Positions 26,878 through 35,630 of a stretch of DNA of 64,000 nt are shown piece after piece. This DNA is from Mesorhizobium ciceri WSM4083. GTDB taxonomy: Bacteria > Pseudomonadota > Alphaproteobacteria > Rhizobiales > Rhizobiaceae. The stretch is taken from positions 103,994 through 167,993 of the forward strand of contig NZ_JAFG01000007.1 of assembly GCF_000519305.1 (NCBI RefSeq). The letters run 5' to 3'. Numbering within the stretch: the first letter of the stretch is position 1; every line of letters begins with the position of its first letter. The notes under the pieces are model-generated. The model worked only from the letters and a program-made list of their open reading frames with translations, was not told the origin of the DNA and did not search any database. Both the position numbers and the translations under genes were made by a program.

Positions 26878-28196
26878 TGCTTCCCCAGGAAATCATCCGC
26901 CGCAAGCGCGATGGCCTCAGGCTGTCGGAAGGAGAGATCGCCGGCTTCGTCGAGGGCGTGACGTCAGGCGCCGTTACCGATGGCCAGGCCGGCGCCTTCG
27001 CCATGGCGGTGTTCTTCAACGGCATGAACCGCGACGAGGCCGTGGCGCTGACGCTGGCGATGCGCGATTCCGGCGATGTGCTCGACTGGTCGGACCTGCC
27101 CGGCCCGGTCACCGACAAGCATTCGACCGGCGGCGTCGGCGACAATGTCTCGCTGATGCTGGCGCCGATCGTCGCCGCCTGCGGCGCCTATGTGCCGATG
27201 ATCTCGGGCCGTGGCCTTGGCCACACCGGCGGTACGCTGGACAAGATGGATGCCATCCCCGGCTACGTCAGCCAGCCCGACGTCGCGCTGTTTCGCAAGG
27301 CGGTGCTCGAAACAGGCTGTGCCATCATCGGCCAGACCGCCGACCTCGCGCCCGCTGATCGACGGCTCTACGCGATCCGCGACGTCTCCGGCACGGTCGA
27401 ATCGGTGCCGCTGATCACCGCTTCGATCCTGTCGAAGAAGCTGGCGGCCGGGCTGCAATCGCTGGTGCTCGACGTCAAGGTCGGCAACGGCGCCTTCATG
27501 GAAAAATCGCGCGACGCCACCGCACTCGCCAACAGCCTGGTTGAGATCGCCAACGGCGCCGGACTGAAGGCCTCGGCGTTGATCACCGGGATGAACGAGC
27601 CGCTGGCGTCGGCCGCCGGCAACGCCGTCGAGGTGCGCAACGCCGTCGATTTCCTCACCGGCCGGTTTCGCGACCGGAGGCTTGAGGACGTGACGCTGGC
27701 GCTCGCCGCCGCAATGCTGCAGTCGGCGGGACTGGTATCGTCCAATCAGGATGGCATGCGGCGCGCCACCGAGACGCTCGCCAGCGGCCGCGCCGCCGCC
27801 ACTTTCGCGCGCATGGTGGCCGCGCTTGGCGGCCCCGTCGATTTCGTCGAGAAACCGGAAAAATATCTGCCAGCGGCAGCGATCGAATTTGCCGTCAAGG
27901 CGACCGCAAACGGCTTCGTCACCGGCATCGCCACCCGCGATATCGGGCTCGCCGTGGTCGGCCTGGGAGGTGGGCGCACGCGGCCGGACGACCAGATCGA
28001 CCCCGCGGTCGGCATCACCAGGCTGTTGCCGGTCGGTGCGGAGGTTGGGATCGGCGAGCCGCTGGCGCTGATCCATGCCCGCTCATCGGCCGATGCCGAG
28101 GCCGCCGCGGCAACCGTGCTTTCGGCCTATACGGTCGGCGCCTCGAAGCCGCCGGCCGACAAGTCGGTCATCCGGCGGATTCTGCCGCGCGGCTAG
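26877..28196 (+). CDS. deoA: Thymidine phosphorylase
   Basis: Cleaves thymidine and deoxyuridine to base and deoxyribose-1-phosphate; 439 aa, the usual length. The pyrimidine phosphorylase signature appears as SGRGLGHTGGTLDKMDAIPG, preceded by KHSTGGVGDNVSLMLAPIVA. The C-terminal domain is intact (KSVIRRILPRG). It is the last gene of the transporter-salvage operon. Its TAG stop is formed by the start of a palindromic repeat. Confidence 0.96.
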   Translation: MLPQEIIRRKRDGLRLSEGEIAGFVEGVTSGAVTDGQAGAFAMAVFFNGMNRDEAVALTLAMRDSGDVLDWSDLPGPVTDKHSTGGVGDNVSLMLAPIVAACGAYVPMISGRGLGHTGGTLDKMDAIPGYVSQPDVALFRKAVLETGCAIIGQTADLAPADRRLYAIRDVSGTVESVPLITASILSKKLAAGLQSLVLDVKVGNGAFMEKSRDATALANSLVEIANGAGLKASALITGMNEPLASAAGNAVEVRNAVDFLTGRFRDRRLEDVTLALAAAMLQSAGLVSSNQDGMRRATETLASGRAAATFARMVAALGGPVDFVEKPEKYLPAAAIEFAVKATANGFVTGIATRDIGLAVVGLGGGRTRPDDQIDPAVGITRLLPVGAEVGIGEPLALIHARSSADAEAAAATVLSAYTVGASKPPADKSVIRRILPRG

Positions 28197-28197
28197 A

Positions 28198-28264
28198 GCA
28201 ATTCCAGGAAAAGTGTGAAACGGCTTCCCGGGAAAAGCGCATAGCGCTTTTCCTTGGGAATTGC
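28198..28264. repeat. Intergenic palindromic element (RIME-like)
   Basis: Outer arms GCAATTCC (28198-28205) and GGAATTGC (28257-28264) enclose a perfect hairpin GGAAAAGCGC-ATA-GCGCTTTTCC (28231-28253). This matches the GAGCAATTCCaGGAAAAG-type repeat I recognise from rhizobial intergenic regions. It sits 2 bp after the deoA stop and may act as a 3' hairpin for the operon mRNA. Confidence 0.8.
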
Positions 28265-28279
28265 GGAAAACGGATAGCG

Positions 28280-28843
28280 TTACTGGACGAGCAGCAGCGT
28301 GCCGTTCTCGACCTGGTATTTGTCGAGCCGGTTGAGGAAGCTCATGCCGATCAGATTGGTGCGCAGCGCCCTGTCGTCGAGCACGATGGTCTGGACGTCA
28401 TTGACCGTGATGTTGCCGATCTGCAGGCGGTCGATCGTGGCCACGGCCGCCTTGATGGTGCCGTTGGCGGTGTTGACCTCGCGGTTGAAGTCGGAAGCGT
28501 TCAACGACAGGCCGATCCGGCGCGCCGTCGAAATGTTGATGGCGACCAGCGTGGCGCCGGTGTCGATCATGCCGTCGACCTGACGTCCATTGAGCTTGAA
28601 GGCCGATGAGAAATGTCCGCGCTCGTCTGCCGCAACGACGACCTTGCGGCCCATCGGCAGCGGTGCCGCGGGCTTGTTGGGCACCGATGCCAGATTGACG
28701 TCCGGTTGGGCTTCGGCCGCTTGTTTGCCCGGCACCGCCGACCTCAGCAGATTTTCGACGAGTTGCGGATTCGACTGATACACAATCGGTATCGAGGCCG
28801 ATGTACCGGCGAAAACGGCTAGGATCAGAAGTTTGCGCAGCAT
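28280..28843 (-). CDS. TIGR02281-type clan AA aspartic protease
   Basis: A 187-aa retropepsin-like protein. An N-terminal helix (LRKLLILAVFAGTSASIPIV) serves as signal or anchor. The active-site motif VDGMIDTGATLVAINISTA carries the DTG, and LIGMSFLNRLDKYQVENGTL completes the family pattern. Such proteins act as membrane-attached dimeric proteases; the substrate is unknown. The ATG at 28843 is preferred to an upstream in-frame start at 28903 that would displace the hydrophobic N-terminus. Confidence 0.88.
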   Translation of the reverse strand: MLRKLLILAVFAGTSASIPIVYQSNPQLVENLLRSAVPGKQAAEAQPDVNLASVPNKPAAPLPMGRKVVVAADERGHFSSAFKLNGRQVDGMIDTGATLVAINISTARRIGLSLNASDFNREVNTANGTIKAAVATIDRLQIGNITVNDVQTIVLDDRALRTNLIGMSFLNRLDKYQVENGTLLLVQ

Positions 28844-28920
28844 GGGTCGGCCTCGCCGCATGACCCCGAAAATCGGGATCGATTTTCGAAGGCTCACGCG
28901 CAAATCAAAGTGCTGCAGTG

Positions 28921-28945
28921 TCCTTTGCGCGTCCGAAATGGACGC
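28921..28945. repeat. Short intergenic palindromic repeat, copy 2
   Basis: Second copy of the 24-25 bp core at 4190-4213, here flanked by CTGCAG on both sides (CTGCAGTG before, GCGCTGCAG after), making a longer imperfect palindrome. It is upstream of the aspartic protease gene. Confidence 0.6.
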
Positions 28946-29064
28946 GGGGCGCTGCAGTGACAGCCGATCGTTAAGCCCGGATGGTGTTTGCCGCTTTAAC
29001 GCGCGCCAAAACCGCGCCTTTGCGTAAACATTTGGTAAATCGTACCAAGCGACTTCGCCTGGTA

Positions 29065-29694
29065 TTACTTGGTCCCGTACATGCGGTCGCCGGCGTCGCC
29101 GAGGCCAGGCATGATGTAGCCCTTCTCGTTGAGCTGGCGGTCGATCGAAGCGGTGAAGACGGGAACGTCCGGATGCGCCTTGATGAAGCGGTCGATGCCT
29201 TCAGGCGCCGCCAACAGGCAAAGGAAACGGATGTTGGTGGCGCCACGCTCTTTCAGCTTGTCGATCGCCGCGATCGCCGAATTGGCGGTGGCCAGCATCG
29301 GATCGACGACGATCACCAGCCGGTCGGCGAGGTCGCTCGGCGCCTTGAAGAAATATTCGACCGCTTCCAGCGTTTCGTGATCGCGGTAGAGACCGACATG
29401 GGCGACGCGCGCCGCCGGCACCAGGTCGAGCAGGCCTTCCAGCAAGCCGTTTCCGGCGCGCAGCACCGAGGCGAAGACCAGCTTCTTGCCCTCAAGCGTC
29501 GGCGCTTCCATCGTTTCCATCGGCGTTTCAATGGTCGTCGTCGTCAGTTCGAGGTTGCGGGTGACCTCGTAGCCGAGCAGCAGCGAGATTTCGCGCAGCA
29601 GCCGGCGAAAGCCGGCCGTCGAGGTTTCCTTCTTGCGCATGATGGTCAGCTTGTGCTGGACAAGCGGGTGGTCGACGACGGTGACGCCCTTCAT
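29065..29694 (-). CDS. upp: Uracil phosphoribosyltransferase
   Basis: Makes UMP from uracil and PRPP; 209 aa. The PRPP-binding loop is [19 protein letters not shown], and uracil binding is indicated by the C-terminal [20 protein letters not shown]. The N-terminus reads [20 protein letters not shown] as in E. coli Upp. It salvages the uracil released by the nucleoside phosphorylase on the other strand. Confidence 0.97.
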   Translation of the reverse strand: MKGVTVVDHPLVQHKLTIMRKKETSTAGFRRLLREISLLLGYEVTRNLELTTTTIETPMETMEAPTLEGKKLVFASVLRAGNGLLEGLLDLVPAARVAHVGLYRDHETLEAVEYFFKAPSDLADRLVIVVDPMLATANSAIAAIDKLKERGATNIRFLCLLAAPEGIDRFIKAHPDVPVFTASIDRQLNEKGYIMPGLGDAGDRMYGTK

Positions 29695-29840
29695 GGTGTT
29701 CTCCTGATGCCTGCGCCCGAAAATGCGCGCATGGCCCTTTCGGACGCGCCGCGCTTCAAGCTGCCTGGGCGAACCCTAGCGGCAATGCGCCGGCCAAGGA
29801 ACCGCTTGGCCCGCACCGACCACAGCTTTGTCGGCGGAAA

Positions 29841-30815
29841 TCAGCGCGCCGCGCCGTTCAACCGGGCAAGAAGCGCGGTCTTCGTCTTTCTATCGACGAA
29901 AGCGGCTTCGATGGCGGTGCGGGTGACGGCGGCCAGCGCCTTTTCGTTCATCGAGAAATGCTCGGCGGCAATGTCGTATTCGCGCTTCAGCGAGGTCCAG
30001 AAATAGGGCGGATCGTCGGAATTGAGCGTCACCTTGCAGCCGGCCGCCTGCAGGGCCGGAAACGGATGATCGGCGAAACTGTCGAACACCTTGAGCGCAA
30101 TGTTGGAACCGGGGCAGCATTCCAGCACGACGCCCTCGTCGGCGATGCGCCGGACGAGGTCCGGGTTCTCGATGGCGCGCACGCCATGGCCGATGCGGGA
30201 CGGGCGGATGTGATCGAGCGCCGCCTGGACGGTCTCCCAGCCCGTCAGTTCGCCGGCATGGACGGTGATGCCGAGCCCGGCCTCGCGGGCGATCTCGAAA
30301 GCCCTGACATAGTCCTCCATATCGCCGATGCGCTCATCGCCGGCAACGCCGAAACCGGTGACCAGCGGATGCCCGCAGCGCGCCGCGAAGCGCGCCGCCT
30401 GCTCGATCGACTCGACCCCGACATGGCGTACGCCGGTGACGATCATGCGGCCCTCGATGCCGGTCTTGGCCTTGGCGCGGGCCATGCCTTCGCCGAGCGC
30501 ATCGGTATAGGCCTTGGGCGACAGGCCGGCCTTTTTCGCGTGGTCCGGCGAGGTGAACACCTCGGAATAGATGGCACCATCGCGAGCGAGACTGGTCAGA
30601 TAATGGTCGGCCAGCCGCGCATAGTCCTCCTCGGTCCGGAACAGATCGGCGGAAAAATCATAAGCCGCCAGGAAGGAGGTGAAATCGTGCCAGACGAAGG
30701 AACCGTTCTGGATATAGGGCGAGGTGTCCTTGCCGTATTTCTGCGCCTGGCGGATGACGAGTTCGGGCGCCGCTGCCCCTTCGATGTGGCAGTGCAGTTC
30801 CGCTTTCAAAGGCAT
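29841..30815 (-). CDS. add: Adenosine (or adenine) deaminase
   Basis: Zinc amidohydrolase of 324 aa that removes the 6-amino group from adenosine or adenine. Metal and catalytic motifs are [11 protein letters not shown] (His-x-His), [26 protein letters not shown] and [10 protein letters not shown]. Bacterial members of this size include both adenosine deaminases and adenine deaminases, and sequence alone here does not separate them. The genomic context of nucleoside salvage fits either. It is divergent from ubiE. Confidence 0.9.
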   Translation of the reverse strand: MPLKAELHCHIEGAAAPELVIRQAQKYGKDTSPYIQNGSFVWHDFTSFLAAYDFSADLFRTEEDYARLADHYLTSLARDGAIYSEVFTSPDHAKKAGLSPKAYTDALGEGMARAKAKTGIEGRMIVTGVRHVGVESIEQAARFAARCGHPLVTGFGVAGDERIGDMEDYVRAFEIAREAGLGITVHAGELTGWETVQAALDHIRPSRIGHGVRAIENPDLVRRIADEGVVLECCPGSNIALKVFDSFADHPFPALQAAGCKVTLNSDDPPYFWTSLKREYDIAAEHFSMNEKALAAVTRTAIEAAFVDRKTKTALLARLNGAAR

Positions 30816-30949
30816 TCAATCATCCCGTCGGTCCGTCCAGGTCTTGAAAACCCGCCACCTGGAAGCGCGGCTGAACACCGCGCCTTAAACAATAGCGCCC
30901 GCACCATCGATCGGCTATGGTCCCGCCGGTTTTATGACGGATCAAAAAA

Positions 30950-31726
30950 ATGTCAGTTGAGAGAACCACGGCCGCGGGCGGCATGGAAACCTCCTATGGT
31001 TTCAAGCGTGTAGGGGCTGGCGACAAGCAGTCCCTGGTCAACGATGTTTTCCACAAGGTCGCCAACCGCTACGACCTGATGAACGATCTGATGTCGGCCG
31101 GCCTGCACCGGCTGTGGAAGGACGCCATGGTCACCTGGCTCAATCCTCCCAAAAGGATCGGCTGGCGCGTGCTGGACGTTGCCGGCGGCACCGGCGACAT
31201 CGCCTTCCGCATCGTCGATGCCAGCCACGGCACCGCCCATGCCACCGTGCTCGACATCAATGGCTCGATGCTGGCCGTCGGCCGCGACCGGGCCGAAAAG
31301 AAAGGCCTGTCCGGCAACACCGATTTCGTCGAGGCCAATGCCGAGGAGCTGCCCTTCCCTGATGCCACATTCGATGCCTACACCATCGCTTTCGGCATCC
31401 GCAACGTACCGCGCATAGAGGTGGCCTTGGGCGAAGCGTTTCGCGTGCTGAAGCCGGGCGGGCGCTTCCTGTGCCTGGAATTTTCCGAGGTCGAGATGCC
31501 GCTGCTCGACAAAGCCTACGAAGCCTGGTCGTTCAATGCCATTCCCAAGATCGGCAAGATGGTCACCGGTGACGGCGAGCCCTATTCCTATCTGGTCGAA
31601 TCGATCGCCAGGTTTCCCAACCAGCAGAATTTCGCGACGATGATTTCCCGCGCCGGCTTCGATCGCGTTTCCTTCCGCAATTATTCCGGCGGTATTGCAG
31701 CACTTCATTCGGGCTGGAAGCTTTGA
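30950..31726 (+). CDS. ubiE: Ubiquinone biosynthesis C-methyltransferase UbiE
   Basis: SAM-dependent C-methyltransferase of ubiquinone (and menaquinone) biosynthesis, 258 aa. Motifs: [20 protein letters not shown], the SAM site [35 protein letters not shown] and [15 protein letters not shown]. It ends with [15 protein letters not shown], typical for UbiE. ubiB follows 70 bp downstream on the same strand. Confidence 0.97.
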   Translation: MSVERTTAAGGMETSYGFKRVGAGDKQSLVNDVFHKVANRYDLMNDLMSAGLHRLWKDAMVTWLNPPKRIGWRVLDVAGGTGDIAFRIVDASHGTAHATVLDINGSMLAVGRDRAEKKGLSGNTDFVEANAEELPFPDATFDAYTIAFGIRNVPRIEVALGEAFRVLKPGGRFLCLEFSEVEMPLLDKAYEAWSFNAIPKIGKMVTGDGEPYSYLVESIARFPNQQNFATMISRAGFDRVSFRNYSGGIAALHSGWKL

Positions 31727-31796
31727 GTCCGGACCGCATTTCTCACAATCGACGTGTGCTATGCCGGCTCAAAGAGCCGGCAGGGTTGGCGCTGCC

Positions 31797-33371
31797 ATGA
31801 GCAATGTCAGTGCAGGTTTCCGGCTCGTAAGGGCCGGCTGGGTGCTGGTCCGCGAGGGTGTCGTCGCCGCTCTGCCGGGTGAGGAACTGTCCGGCCTGCC
31901 GAAGTTCGGATGGCGCATGGCGCGGCTGTTCACCCGCCGCCGCGCGCTGGCCTATGAGCGCAGCGACCGGCTGGCCAAGGCGGTCGTCCGGCTCGGTCCA
32001 TCCTACGTCAAGCTCGGCCAGTTCCTGGCGACACGGCCCGATGTCGTCGGCAACGACATGGCGCTCGATCTCGCCATGTTGCAGGACAAGATGCACACCT
32101 TCCCCCGGGCCGAGGCCATCGCGGCGATCGAGGCTTCGCTCGGGCGCAAGGTCGGCGATCTCTATACGCAATTCGGCGACCCGGTCGCCGCCGCCTCCAT
32201 CGCCCAGGTCCATGCCGCCGATGCCATGCATGACGGCGTTGCCACCAAGGTGGCGGTCAAGGTGATCCGGCCCGGCGTGCGCCGCCGCTTCTTCCAGGAT
32301 CTCGAAAGCTATTTCCTTGCCGCTCGCCTGCAGGAGAAATACATCCCCTCGTCACGCCGGCTGCGGCCGGTCGAGGTCACCCAGACGCTGGCGCAGACCA
32401 CCAAGATCGAGATGGACCTTCGCCTTGAGGCGGCGGCTCTCTCGGAGCTCGGCGAAAGCACCAGGGAGGACCCCGGCTTTCGCGTGCCGTCCGTCGACTG
32501 GGAGCGCACCGGCCGCGACGTGTTGACCATGGAGTGGGTCGACGGCGTCAAGATGAACGACATTGCCGGCCTGGAAGCCGCCGGCCACGATCTGAAGGCG
32601 ATCGCAGCCAATCTCATCCAGTCGTTCCTGCGCCACACGCTGCGCGACGGGTTCTTCCACGCCGACATGCACCCGGGCAACCTCTTCGTCGAGGCGAACG
32701 GCACCATCGTCGCCGTCGATCTCGGCATTGCCGGCAGGCTCGGCAAGAAGGAGCGCCGTTTCCTCGCCGAAATCCTCTACGGCTTCATCACGCGCGACTA
32801 TCTGCGCGTCGCCGAGGTGCATTTCGAGGCCGGCTATGTGCCGCGCCAGCACAATGTCGCGGCCTTCGCGCAGGCGATCCGGGCGATCGGCGAGCCGATC
32901 CATGGCCAGCCGGCCGAGACCATCTCGATGGCCAAGCTTCTGACGCTGCTGTTCGAGGTCACCGAGCTCTTCGACATGGCGACGCGGCCCGAATTGATCC
33001 TGCTGCAGAAGACCATGGTGGTGGTCGAGGGCGTGGCGCGCACGCTCGACCCGGCCTTCAACATGTGGAAGACGGCTGAGCCGGTGGTCGGCGACTGGAT
33101 ATCAGGCAATCTTGGGCCGCGTGGCATGATGATCGATGCACGCGATGGCGCCAAGGCGCTGCTGACGCTGGCCCGCCAGGTGCCCGAGCTTGCGGCGCGC
33201 ACCGACCGGCTGTCGCGCGAGATCGACCTGATGGCAGAGCACGGCCTGCGCTTCGACGAGACCACCGCCCACGCCATCGGCAAGGCCGAGGCGCGCTACA
33301 GCCGCTCCGGCCGCTGGGCACTCTGGGTGATTGCGTTGACGCTGGTTTATATCGCCTGGAAGATCATCTAG
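31797..33371 (+). CDS. ubiB: Ubiquinone biosynthesis kinase-like protein UbiB
   Basis: Atypical kinase/ATPase of the ABC1/ADCK family needed for ubiquinone synthesis, 524 aa. The KxGQ motif is in PSYVKLGQFLATRPDVV. The catalytic-loop-like segment is FFHADMHPGNLFVE and the metal site is TIVAVDLGIAGRL. The C-terminus carries a membrane helix (WALWVIALTLVYIAWKII). The ATG at 31797 gives the normal length; an earlier in-frame ATG at 31761 is possible. Confidence 0.95.
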   Translation: MSNVSAGFRLVRAGWVLVREGVVAALPGEELSGLPKFGWRMARLFTRRRALAYERSDRLAKAVVRLGPSYVKLGQFLATRPDVVGNDMALDLAMLQDKMHTFPRAEAIAAIEASLGRKVGDLYTQFGDPVAAASIAQVHAADAMHDGVATKVAVKVIRPGVRRRFFQDLESYFLAARLQEKYIPSSRRLRPVEVTQTLAQTTKIEMDLRLEAAALSELGESTREDPGFRVPSVDWERTGRDVLTMEWVDGVKMNDIAGLEAAGHDLKAIAANLIQSFLRHTLRDGFFHADMHPGNLFVEANGTIVAVDLGIAGRLGKKERRFLAEILYGFITRDYLRVAEVHFEAGYVPRQHNVAAFAQAIRAIGEPIHGQPAETISMAKLLTLLFEVTELFDMATRPELILLQKTMVVVEGVARTLDPAFNMWKTAEPVVGDWISGNLGPRGMMIDARDGAKALLTLARQVPELAARTDRLSREIDLMAEHGLRFDETTAHAIGKAEARYSRSGRWALWVIALTLVYIAWKII

Positions 33372-33465
33372 CGCCGAGCTGCTTCGACCCCGGGAGCCGC
33401 AAACTTGCAGCATTCTGATCGCATTGCTATCATTGCCTTCACCAATCGCAGCAGAGTGCAATCAA

Positions 33466-34929
33466 ATGGCGAGCATCACCATCCGCAACCTTGACGACGA
33501 GGTCAAGGAGCTGTTGCGCCGACTGGCGGCAGAGAACGACCGTTCCATGGAAGAACAGGCGCGGGTCATGATCCGTGCTGCCGTCGAAGGCCAGCTTGGT
33601 TCGGCCGGCCGCATCGACCAGATCGAACAGACCTTGCGCGAACTGGCAAGCGCGCGCGGCTTGGCGACCCCAGTTGTCGCAGGGAAAATCATGCCCCGCG
33701 GCCTCTCCGGCAAGCGCATCCTGCTCATCATCGGCGGCGGCATCGCCGCCTACAAGGCGTTGGATCTCATCCGCCGGCTGCGCGAGCGCGGGGCCGCGGT
33801 TCGGGTGCTCATGACATCGGCCGCGCAGGAATTCATCACCACGCTGTCGGCCGGCGCGCTCTCCGCCGACCATGTCTTTACCGAACTGTTCGACCGCCAG
33901 AACGAGCACGATGTCGGCCACATCAGGTTGTCGCGCGAGGCCGACCTACTGGTGGTGGCGCCAGCCACCGCCGACCTGATGGCCAAGCTCGCCAATGGAC
34001 ACGCCAACGATCTGGCCTCCACGGTGCTCATCGCCACCGACAAGCCGGTGCTGATAGCGCCGGCCATGAACCCGAGGATGTGGGCGCATCCGGCCACCCG
34101 CCGCAACCGCGCGACGCTGCAGAAGGACGGCGTCACCTTCGTTGGTCCGGCCAAGGGCGAGATGGCCGAAAGCAATGAGGCGGGCGAAGGCCGGATGGCC
34201 GAACCGCTGGAGATCGTCGCCGCGATCGAGGCGCTGCTCGATGTCGGCCCGAAGCCGCTGTCGGGACGCAAGATCATCGTCACCTCCGGCCCGACGCATG
34301 AGCCGATCGACCCGGTGCGCTACATCGCCAACCGTTCGTCCGGCAAGCAGGGTCATGCCATCGCGGCAGCATTGGCCAGGCTCGGTGCCGATGTGCACCT
34401 CGTCTCCGGCCCTGTCGGCATCGCCGATCCGGCAGGCGTGAAGACCATCCATGTCGAACGTGCGCAAGAGATGCGCGACGCGGTGGAACAGCTCCTTCCC
34501 GCAGACGCGGCGGTGTTCGTCGCCGCCGTGGCCGACTGGCGCACCGAGAACTCGGCCGGTGAGAAGATCAAGAAGGTCGCGGGCGAAGGTCCGCCGGTGC
34601 TGCGCATGGTCGAGAATCCAGACATTCTCGCCGGCGTCGGCCATCACAGCCAGCGACCCGGCCTGGTTATCGGCTTCGCCGCCGAGACACGGGATCTCCT
34701 GCGCAACGCGGAGGCCAAGCTCAAGAAGAAAGGCGCCGATCTCATCGTCGCCAACGACGTGTCGCAGGGAAGCGGCGTCGGTTCTTCGGGCGTGATGGGC
34801 GGCGATCGCAACCGGGTGCGGATCGTGTCAAAGGCTGGCGTCGAGGAATGGCCGGAGATGAGCAAGGACGATGTGGCGGCGCGGCTCGCCGCCTTGATCG
34901 CCGAAAGGCTTAAAACGATCGTCGTTTGA
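33466..34929 (+). CDS. coaBC: Bifunctional CoaBC with N-terminal FitA-like RHH domain
   Basis: A 487-aa ORF. Residues 1-45 (ASITIRNLDDEVKELLRRLA, then SMEEQARVMIRAAV) match FitA-type ribbon-helix-helix antitoxins. From residue 76 (MPRGLSGKRILLIIGGGIAA) it is CoaBC, the phosphopantothenoylcysteine decarboxylase and phosphopantothenate-cysteine ligase of coenzyme A synthesis. The decarboxylase part has PAMNPRMWAHPATRRN. The ligase part has RYIANRSSGKQGHAIAAALA, the lysine motif EKIKKV and ANDVSQGSG. The frame is unbroken. An internal ATG at 33691, with AGGGA five bases upstream, could also start a normal 412-aa CoaBC. The Cys found in the E. coli flap (ACGDIGPGRM) is absent here (AESNEAGEGRM). 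Confidence 0.92.
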   Translation: MASITIRNLDDEVKELLRRLAAENDRSMEEQARVMIRAAVEGQLGSAGRIDQIEQTLRELASARGLATPVVAGKIMPRGLSGKRILLIIGGGIAAYKALDLIRRLRERGAAVRVLMTSAAQEFITTLSAGALSADHVFTELFDRQNEHDVGHIRLSREADLLVVAPATADLMAKLANGHANDLASTVLIATDKPVLIAPAMNPRMWAHPATRRNRATLQKDGVTFVGPAKGEMAESNEAGEGRMAEPLEIVAAIEALLDVGPKPLSGRKIIVTSGPTHEPIDPVRYIANRSSGKQGHAIAAALARLGADVHLVSGPVGIADPAGVKTIHVERAQEMRDAVEQLLPADAAVFVAAVADWRTENSAGEKIKKVAGEGPPVLRMVENPDILAGVGHHSQRPGLVIGFAAETRDLLRNAEAKLKKKGADLIVANDVSQGSGVGSSGVMGGDRNRVRIVSKAGVEEWPEMSKDDVAARLAALIAERLKTIVV

Positions 34930-35015
34930 GCTGAAAGACGTTCTGCTGCAGTGACACACCGCCCCTGCCACGGAACGGCATTCAGGCGGCGCGCTTCAAG
35001 TCCTGCGGCTCTACA

Positions 35016-35594
35016 TCAATTGGTCAAAAGCTGCGCGGTCCGGGCAAGCGCGCCGGCGAAGCCGTTGAGCGGAATGGAAAAGCTCACCGCTTGTCCGGTG
35101 TCTGCCGCGAAAGCGTCGATCTTCAGGGTGGTGCCTGATTTCAGCAGCGGCGTGACAGTCGCATCGAACACCACCGGCACCAGACAGCCGACGACCTGGC
35201 AGGTGTTGAATGCCAGGCTGCCGTCAAGCTTCTGATCGTCGATGGTCAGGCTCACTCCCTTGGCCAGCGCCAGGCCGAACGGCAGCGCAAGCGTTCCCGT
35301 GGCATCCTCGCCGGTCTTGCTCGACAGCTCGATCGCCAGCAGGCGCTGATTGTTTTGCTTGTTGAATTGCTGATGCGACAGGCTGCAGGTCTTGGCCGTG
35401 CCCGATATCTGGCAATTGACCGTCCAGTCGCCATGGGTTTCGGACAGTGCCGACGCGCCGCCGGGCAACTGCGGCGCATTGGCGGCAGCGGGTGCAGCGA
35501 CCGCCTTGTCGGTCTTGGTTTGCGCCGCCACGGCCGGCACACCGACGGTGCAGGCAACACCCAGCATCGCCACGAAATACGCGTACTTCCTCAT
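35016..35594 (-). CDS. Invasion-associated locus B (IalB) family protein
   Basis: A 192-aa secreted protein. The signal peptide runs through AMLGVACTVGVPAVAAQ. The mature part begins with an Ala-rich linker, then HGDWTVNCQISGTAKTCSLSH, VSLTIDDQKLDGSLAF and CQVVGCLVPVVFDATVTPLL, typical of the IalB family. Four cysteines probably form two disulfides. Family members occur widely in Rhizobiales, and the invasion name comes from Bartonella. GGGAGGGA precedes the ATG at 35594. Confidence 0.88.
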   Translation of the reverse strand: MRKYAYFVAMLGVACTVGVPAVAAQTKTDKAVAAPAAANAPQLPGGASALSETHGDWTVNCQISGTAKTCSLSHQQFNKQNNQRLLAIELSSKTGEDATGTLALPFGLALAKGVSLTIDDQKLDGSLAFNTCQVVGCLVPVVFDATVTPLLKSGTTLKIDAFAADTGQAVSFSIPLNGFAGALARTAQLLTN

Positions 35595-35630
35595 CAAGAT
35601 CCCTCCCGCCCCGGCTCCGCCTCGGGCCAG

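Noticed and set aside
33466..33690. Toxin-antitoxin locus from the FitA-like domain
   Set aside because: No PIN-domain or other toxin follows; the frame runs directly into CoaBC.
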